From Aquilaria yunnanensis (lineage: Eukaryota; Streptophyta; Magnoliopsida; Malvales; Thymelaeaceae): a stretch of DNA of 64,000 nt. Where the stretch lies: the NCBI GenBank assembly GCA_039654915.1, contig JBDJPA010000011.1, positions 4,340,001-4,404,000 on the forward strand, read 5' to 3'. The translations under genes were made by a program, and so were the position numbers. Positions 57,071 through 64,000 of this stretch are shown here, one piece after another (the first letter of the stretch is position 1; each line of letters begins with the position of its first letter). The notes under the pieces were generated by a model that was not told where the DNA came from, did no database searches, and saw nothing but the letters and a program-made list of their open reading frames with translations.

Positions 57071-58494
57071 AGCCAACATCACAGTGCATAACACGATGTG
57101 GGCAAGAGAAACTGAGAACTTGTAGTTGTAGGGGATGCTACATTAGAGCGGAACAACTGAGCAGATTTCCTTTTAAATAGGGATAAAATTGTAATTTCAT
57201 AAAATACCTACAGATTCACGCGTGTTGGAGCTCATGTATGAGCCCAACTTGCACAAATTTATTCCAAAAAGAAAGAAATCCCTGAGCTAATTGGGATAGT
57301 GTAAAGATTATGTATACAAGACAACCCTTTAGTTACTGTAAAGATATTTTTTGATTTAGAAGAGAATCGAATACGGAAAAAATTAAATCATGTGTTAAGA
57401 CAAAATGATTCCCTTAATTACACACGTGCATACGACAATTGGTTGCCTCGACAATAGATTCAAAGGACGTCAGCAAAATAAGAGGAAATTGAAACTGGCT
57501 TGAGTTGAACAGGCCAGAAAACGAACTTCCATAACCTAAAAGTTATTCCAGAGATCTTGATTCGGTCTTCGGGGGACTGAACCGATTGAAACCATTCAAT
57601 GATCGGGGGACGGGGAATAGTTAAATTTTGATCTTTTCGTTATTGCCTAACTCTTTTTGACAATCTGCAACCTAGACTTTTTGAAATATGCTACCAGGTC
57701 CTTCCTTCACATGCATGGTATATATATATATATTTATATGGTACACCGTCCCACCAGTTGCTTCCTGTTTTGCCTGAAAATCTGTGTACAGCTAGTAAAC
57801 CAGTTCACACTAATTCAATGAATCGTGATGCAGCGTCAAACCTAAACTTTGACATATACCAACTCAACGGGAAAATGTGATCCCAATATCAGTATTATTC
57901 AGTGCTATATGGTTCGAACTTCGAATAGGAATACACACATATATTCCTAGACCGTCTCGTAATATCTGTCATCTAAAGTTAATTATTTCCTTTGTCATAT
58001 ATTCTTTGTATCATTCATTTTTAGTAATTAATTTATAATTTTTATTTTCAACATTTTAGTACATAAATAAAAAAATTTTATATAAGAATGATAAATCAAG
58101 ACAAATAGTTTCTAAATATGTTTTTTTTTTAATTTTTTTTCTAATAAATACTAATATGAATAAATTTAAATCAAGTTATATAAAAAAGTCAAATAGTGTA
58201 AAAAATATAAGACAAATGGAGTACAATTTAGTGAGTTTTACATGATAAAAATGGTAAGTTTGGAAAGAAATGTATAAACATGGAAAAGCATAATTCCAAA
58301 CAAAAAAGAGGAGTGACTAATAATATTATAAAAATGTTGCACTATATATGTTTTAAAATTTTTGAAGTATACTTATGTGACAATGACATAGAATTATTAA
58401 AGAGCAACAGAAAGAAATATGAAACACAGAGGTCGCATGTCGAGTCTGATGCTTTTCTTTTCTCTCTTAAAAAAGATGGAACTTAAATTATTAA
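57071..58494. other. Unassigned intergenic sequence
   Basis: No gene supported. A short TA microsatellite lies at 57718-57732. Confidence 0.3.
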
Positions 58495-59363
58495 GGAAAA
58501 ATTACCAACCCCCACGAGGTATAGATAAACCAACACTTGTGTCTTCCGCGTTTCAAATATTTACACCCATCATCTCAAAATTTAATTCTGTCATCCACTG
58601 TTAGGACATAAAAGAGAAAATACATATTTTTACCCTCCTGGCTTGCTTTCCTAAACATTTTACCCCACAAACTTCTACATCTCATAAGTGAGGCCCCATC
58701 TCCCTCCATCTCTCCCTACTACACTCCTCCTCTGCCTCCACCTCCAATGAGACCTCACCTCCACCACCATTAGCCACCCATAGACCATGACAACCTCATC
58801 AACACTAGCGAGCACCTCATTTACAGCTCAAATCCTAAACAACTATATTGAAGTTAACAACTTTGAATAGCAATAAGAACGTAAATCTTCAACAACAAGA
58901 AGTTCAACTTCAATTAGAATTTTTCTTCCAATTTTCTTGGTAATTGATAATTCCCGAGCACACAAAAGAAAAACAAAATAGAAACTTTAATAGTGAAAAC
59001 CTTAATTCCTCAAAATGATTGATTGTGAAAATCGAATGAATTCAAACAATGAAAATCTTAATTTCTCGAAACAATTTGGAATTCAAAACCTTAAATCCCA
59101 AACCCTAACACCCTTGATTGCGAAGATAGAAACCCAAATCCACTAACAACCCATACCTTCAATTCAAAGTCATTATCAACAAGCACAGAGGAGAAAGAAG
59201 AGAGACCATGATATTTTTGCCAGCACCCCAACTCCACCCTCTGCCTCCCTTGGTGCTCTCCCTTATGACGTGGCTCTCATCTAGCCACAACACTAGATCT
59301 CCTATTCTCTTCCCTTGCAGAGAGCCCTCGCTTGGTGGCTGAGATGAAAAAAGTGGCAAGTGT
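58495..59363. mobile_element. Left part of a MULE-like element, interrupted by CACTA C
   Basis: ggaaaaattaccaaccccca begins a terminal sequence like the MULE ends at 371 and 9870 (same block order: 'atttacacccatcat', 'aatttaattctgtcatccactgtta'). The interior 58680-59340 is CT-rich and moderately GC-rich. The right end is not in the window, because CACTA C starts at 59364. Confidence 0.4.
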
Positions 59364-59389
59364 CACTACTAAAAAAAGGTCTATTTCTA

Positions 59390-59770
59390 ACGGCCATTTC
59401 CAACGGCTTGCTGTTGGAAATACTAAAATTTCCAACGCGAAGATGTTGGAAACGAGACGTTGGAAATTCATCCGTTGGAAGTCCATATTCCAATTGTCAA
59501 TCGTTGGAATCTAACGGCTGTTTTTTTTTTGTTATTTTTTTCAATTTCCAACGGCCAAGGTAGTTGGAAAAATTTCCAACGACCTTGGCCGTTGGAAATT
59601 GAAAATGTGGGTTTCCAACTGCTTTGACCGTTGGAAATTTTTTCAACTGCCTAGGCCGTTGGAAATTGAAAATGTGGGTTTCCAACTGCCTTGGCTGTTG
59701 GAAAGTATGTTTTTTATATTTTCTATATTTCCATTCTATTTCCAATGCTTTTCTTTAAACGTCAAACGGC
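59390..59770. repeat. Subterminal palindromic repeats of CACTA C
   Basis: About ten 'tttccaac(gg/tg)cc...(gg)ccgttggaaa' units. Same design as in CACTA B, where 'taccaac' units replace most 'tttccaac' units. Confidence 0.75.
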
Positions 59771-60062
59771 TTAAGCAGTTCAAATTTATTGTATCGTATG
59801 TAATCAAATACTAATAAAAAGCACGTACATAAATGCAGTTGTAAATCTCAATAAAAACATACACAATTTGAAATTACAAAATCATTACATAAATATAGTA
59901 GTGTTTCCACATAAAAACATCAACAATTGAAATTACAAAATCATGACACAAATATAGTTATAAATCCACATAAAAACATACATAATTGAAATTACATAGT
60001 TCCATTCTCCTAAAAAGTGTTTGTTTGTTGATAAACACACAAAGTAAAGTGATATACCTGAT

Positions 60063-61590
60063 CTAGTCTTCATCGGATCCCGAGGCATCCATATCATTGT
60101 CAGGATGCGCGGGCGGAGGAATTCCAACTCGTTGACATATGTACTTCAGCTCAGCTCGTTGTCTCCTCTTCAGGCGCTCCAACTTCCGCTCATAATATGA
60201 TGCTTGTTGTGCGGTATGCTCCGCTACCACTCGCTCAACTTGTTCAGTGAACTCCGGCGTCTGAGTGACATCAACATGTGCTGCAGGAGTATTCCCTGGT
60301 CGTTGTCGTCCAAGCACAACATGTTGTTCTGATCCAAGACCAAATACACGCCCTTTCTTCCTTCCACCAGCAGCTACACTCATTATTGCAACCTCATCAA
60401 TGTCATGTGTGACTCATTCCTCTTCCATTTAATGCGTTTGTTCGTCGATTTCAGCTGTTACCTTTGCCTTCACAAGGGTAAAAATTCGTTTATTAGTAAG
60501 TCGTTACTTATTGGTATGTAAAAAGGTAATTTTATATAACATGATTATTACCGCCACTTCTTCAATCCGCCAGTTGGCGTATTCCCCGCTCTTTTTCTTA
60601 TGAGTTTGCTGCATGACCTTGAACAAGCCAGGGTCCATTTTCTCCGGATCTTTTTCACGCTACATTGGTTGTTAGTAAGATTAATGTTATTACACCATAA
60701 ATAAGTTGAATTATGTGTAAAAGAGGTTCATAACTTTTACCATTCGCTCGCGGTGTTCAGTAATTGAAACAGAGCCTCATGCATAAGTAGCACTGTATCC
60801 ATCAGTGGAGTTTGACGACTGGGATGATGATGCTCGTATTGTCTTACCCCTGGACGATTTCTCTTGAAACTCTTGTGAAGCCCACCATTCCTCCATTTCT
60901 ACATACTGTGTGTCGGTCATAAATGATGCCCGTGCTCGCCGTTTCGCAGAATTTTTCTCACGGCGAATGTCACCCAGCTTCGATCGGTAATGATTGGCCG
61001 CCATCATATGCCAAACACGATAGACCTCATTATGGTGGGCTGGATCCCACTCACATAATCCCTAGACATAAAATAAAATATAAAGAGTCTAATAGTTATA
61101 TACAGGATTTATAAAGCTGAAAATGTGAGACCAAAGTGCAAACCTCAAATACGCGCCATCACGCCTGAATATCTGTTGCGCTTGCGCTCGTCCAATCATG
61201 ATGTCCCTTGAAGTGTGTGGTGAAGCATCTAGTCACCAACTGTGTTGCTCTTGATGGAAGAAAGCTACATGGAATGCATGTTCGAACACAATAAATATTG
61301 TTTTCATTGGAAGTAAATGAGCTGCATGTAACATAAACTATTATTTTTTAAAATGATACATTACTTACGTGTTACCATGAGGTGTAATCCGTAAGCGACT
61401 CTGCATCGGGGCTTCGAATACCGCTGACTGACCAATCGAATTCCCTTCATCGGCTGAAGGTACAGGTGCCGGAGTAGATTGACTAGCACTACGGCCGACT
61501 GGAGGAATGCGAATATCATCTGTACGAGGGGTGGGATGTTGAAGAACATCTTCTTCTATTATGGGCCGCGAAGCTGAATGTCGGGAATGC
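60063..61590 (-). pseudogene. CACTA accessory gene (Transposase_24/TNPA type), second copy
   Basis: Minus-strand exons: 61590-61369 (5' part lost to an LTR insertion), 61264-61144, 61061-60741 (321 bp), 60659-60552 (108 bp) and 60461-60063. The middle exon lengths are identical to those in CACTA B. It reads GLCEWDPAHHNEVYRVW, EMEEWWASQEF, KMDPGLFKVMQQTHKK and GRVFGLGSEQ, with an acidic tail. In-frame stops occur in exon 2 (where a Cys stands in copy B), late in exon 3 (near 60777) and twice early in the last exon. The reading frame is otherwise preserved, so decay is by point changes. Confidence 0.78.
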
Positions 61591-64000
61591 TGTGGCAACG
61601 TCGGGTTTTCTGGAGTCGCCACCAATCGGTTTCACCTAGGTCGATTGGTCACCTTAAAATTGGTCTGCGAGAGTTCGGGGATCGGGAGTACGGTTACGTT
61701 AAAACAACTTTGTTAAAACGCCCAAAAATTGGCACCTTAGTTGATTTTAATTTTGTTTTGCTTTGCTTTTAAATAATTCTCAGTTAATTTTCAAAATTAG
61801 AAATTTTAACTGGATTAGTCGAAATGTGGATTTTTAAATTAATTAATTTGTATGAAATTTTATACTTCCGAACCATGGACTCTGCCGAGTCATTTGGACA
61901 CGGAAGATTTGATTCCGAACCATGGACTCTGCCGAGTCATTTGGACACGGAATTTGGTGAAATTTTAAATAATTTAATCCATATTGTAAACATGGATTTT
62001 TATCTTTGTATTTATTTAATTTATTTATTTTAAAAAAGTTTGATATTTTCCAAACCGTAGATCCTGCCGGATCATCCGGATATGGAAATTGATTTATCGT
62101 AATTATTTAATTCTTATTATTATGAAATTAATTTTTAAATGGTAATTCTTTTTATTTATGAATGATTTTTAATACTAACTAAAAAAAATTTATCTTTATA
62201 TTTTTACTTCTTTTTTTACTTTCTTTCTTTTTCTTCTTTTTTACTTTTTTTACTTTTTTTTTAAATTTCTTTTAATTTCTTTTCTTTTCTTTCTTTTTTT
62301 TATTTTTCTTTCTTATCTTTCTTTTATTTTTCTTGTCTTTTCTTTCTTTCTTTTCTTTTTCTTATCTTTTCTTTTATTTTTTTTTATCTTTCTTTTCTTT
62401 CTTATCTTTCTTTTATTTTTCTTTCTTATCTTTCTTTTATTTTTCTTATCTTTCTTTTTTTTTTCTTGTTTACTTTTTTTGTTTTCTTGTTTAATGAAAG
62501 ATATTTATTATTTTAAAGGATTACTCAATTTATAAAAGAATTAAAAAAAATAATAATTAATTTTTATTTAATAAGAAGTTAATTTAAAAGAGTTTAAAAA
62601 TAAAAATTTTGATCATGGTACGGGGCGTTGTTACTCAGCCAGACCCTCTTCACCAGGTGAAGCAGCTCAAAAGCGGGCACGAGACAGTTTCCAGCCAATA
62701 TACCATGAACTAAAAATTTTTATTATTTTTTATTATTTTTTATTATTTTTTTATTATTTTTTTATTATTATTTTTTATTAAGAGAACCAAAAATTTTAAA
62801 CAAAAGAAGAAAAGTTTTGATATTTATTTAATTTATTTTGGAATAAAAGATTATTTAACCGAAAACTTATATGTATTTTAAAACAAAAGTCTTGATATTT
62901 TTATTTTTATATTCTTCTTTGTTTGATGAAAGATTTTTTTTTTTAATTTTAATTTATATTTCTCAAAATATATCTAATCAATAAGTCAAAAATATTTAAG
63001 AGAAAATTCAATTATTTTTGTTTTATTTTGTATTATTTTGAAATTATTTGATTAAGATTTTTATAAAAGAAACAAAAAGTTATATAATTTAATAAGTAAA
63101 ATATTACTGAATAAAATATTAACCCAAAATTTTTACGCTTTTTATTCTTTTTATTAATAAAGAAAACTAAAAAAAATTATATATTAATAGATAATTAATA
63201 TATTAGTCTAAAGTTTTTTTTTATTTTTTATAAAGAAAAAATTTATTTATATATTTTATTTAAAAATATTTCCGAGCCATGAATCCTGGCGGATCATTTG
63301 GTCATGGAGTTTTAATTTTTTTTTATTTCATTAATTATTAATTTTAAAGATGTATTAAAAGAATGATTTTATGTTTATTTATTTATTTATTTTATTTTTG
63401 AATTATTTCATTATGTTTGTTTATTAAAAGGAATAAAAACTTTGTTTCAAAATAAAAAAAAATAATTTTTATTAGCCTTTAGAAAATTATTCACGTAAAA
63501 TTCCTTTTTTTATCTTTTAATCATAAAAAAAATTCAATTAATAAAGTGGGGCTTTTTGGCCATCCACTTTAATAACACAATAATAATAAAAGTTAGCACA
63601 ATTAATATAGTTAGATTAGTTGGATTAGTTAGTTAATAACAATAAAAAAGGTTAGTAAAAGTTAGATTAAATTAATTAACAACAATAATAAAAATTAGCC
63701 AAGTTTAATTAAATTAATTGTTAACAACAATAATAAAAAGTTAATTAAATTAATTAATTAACAACAATAATAAAATTTAGCCAAATTAATTAATTGTTAA
63801 TTAACCAAGTTGATTAAATTAATTAACAATAATAAAAGTTAGTAATAATGCAAAAATTAAAAGGTTAGTAACAATAATAATGTTAAAAGTTAGTTGTTAG
63901 TAAGTTAGTTAACAAGTTAATAATAACAAAAAAAAAAAAAAAAGGTTAGTAACAATAACAATAATAAACAAATAAATACACAAGTAAAAAAAATAAAGTT
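61591..64000 (-). repeat. Reverse-oriented LTR related to the cargo element's LTR
   Basis: Starting at 61591, tgtggcaacgtcgggttttc is the reverse complement of the 3' end of the LTRs at 22306 and 35294. The similarity continues through 'gaaccatggactctgccgag' (61869 and 61916, twice in tandem) and 'ccgtagatcctgccgg' (62055). Beyond about 62120 it diverges into long polypyrimidine tracts (62200-62500), a 'gcgttgttactcagcc' segment (62627) and AT-rich degenerate repeats. It is thus a related but distinct subfamily. It cuts exon 1 of the accessory gene; its outer end is not in the window. Confidence 0.8.
62160..62510. repeat. Long polypyrimidine tract
   Basis: About 350 bp almost entirely T and C ('tttcttttctttctttt', 'ttttatttttcttatcttt') within the reverse-oriented LTR. 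On the LTR's own strand this is a purine-rich stretch. Confidence 0.85.

Larger units (their letters stand above)
59364..64000 (-). mobile_element. CACTA element C, continues beyond the window
   Basis: The terminus CACTACTAAAAAAAGGTCTA at 59364 resembles the right end of element B read in reverse. Subterminal 'ttccaacg...cgttggaaa' units fill 59390-59710. A minus-strand accessory gene follows. The element is interrupted at 61591 by an LTR retrotransposon, and its other end lies outside. Confidence 0.75.

Overview
The window is nuclear DNA from a flowering plant, most likely a eudicot. It is AT-rich, has GT-AG introns, microsatellites and several plant transposon superfamilies, and contains one clearly intact host gene. 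That gene lies on the minus strand at 3869-9063: 13 exons, each joined in frame, encode a 386-residue ERGIC3/Erv46-type cargo receptor of the early secretory pathway. I found no rRNA, tRNA or CRISPR array.

Almost everything else is mobile DNA. From left to right: a MULE-type element (about 371-1695), the host gene, a small MULE-type MITE (9870-10330), decayed MuDR transposase pieces (11270-12440) and a hAT-type MITE (13088-14072). Next comes a three-level nest. CACTA element A (14105-37437) holds CACTA element B (15193-37333, TSD aaa). B holds a 15.9-kb LTR retrotransposon (19356-35294, TSD atgat, two 2951-bp LTRs). Further right are LTR-like debris (39950-43130), an internally deleted Copia element (45406-48312, TSD aaaat) with a hAT-like insertion in its 5' LTR, a decayed LINE (about 49300-52450) split by a CACTA element, a Stowaway-type MITE (52501-53052) and a non-autonomous CACTA element (53780-55722, TSD ata). 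At the right edge a MULE end (58495) is followed by CACTA element C (from 59364). Its accessory gene is broken by a reverse-oriented LTR that runs off the window.

The most unusual object is the LTR retrotransposon at 19356-35294. Its primer-binding site fits tRNA-Arg, as in the Ogre/TAT lineage, and it has a polypurine tract. I see no recognisable protease, reverse transcriptase, RNase H or integrase. Its 10-kb interior instead carries cargo: three tandem copies of a roughly 182-residue basic, cysteine-rich protein, then an intronless LOG-type (cytokinin-activating) gene. Copies 2 and 3 and the LOG gene each have the same TATA-centred block upstream (TTCATC, one base, CTATAAAT). The cargo is embedded in several families of tandem repeats, one of which looks like an amplified form of the spacers between cargo genes. 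The cysteine-rich protein is reminiscent of the nucleic-acid-binding proteins of carla-type plant RNA viruses, some of which act against RNA silencing. This resemblance is by eye and unproven. In this copy, cargo 1 has lost its ATG and TATA box, cargo 2 is intact, cargo 3 is frameshifted and LOG has one in-frame stop. The insertion itself looks recent because the LTRs are nearly identical.

CACTA B and C carry the same accessory transposon gene (Transposase_24/TNPA type) with exons of identical length (321 and 108 bp). Both copies contain premature stops, and both were hit independently by related LTR elements.
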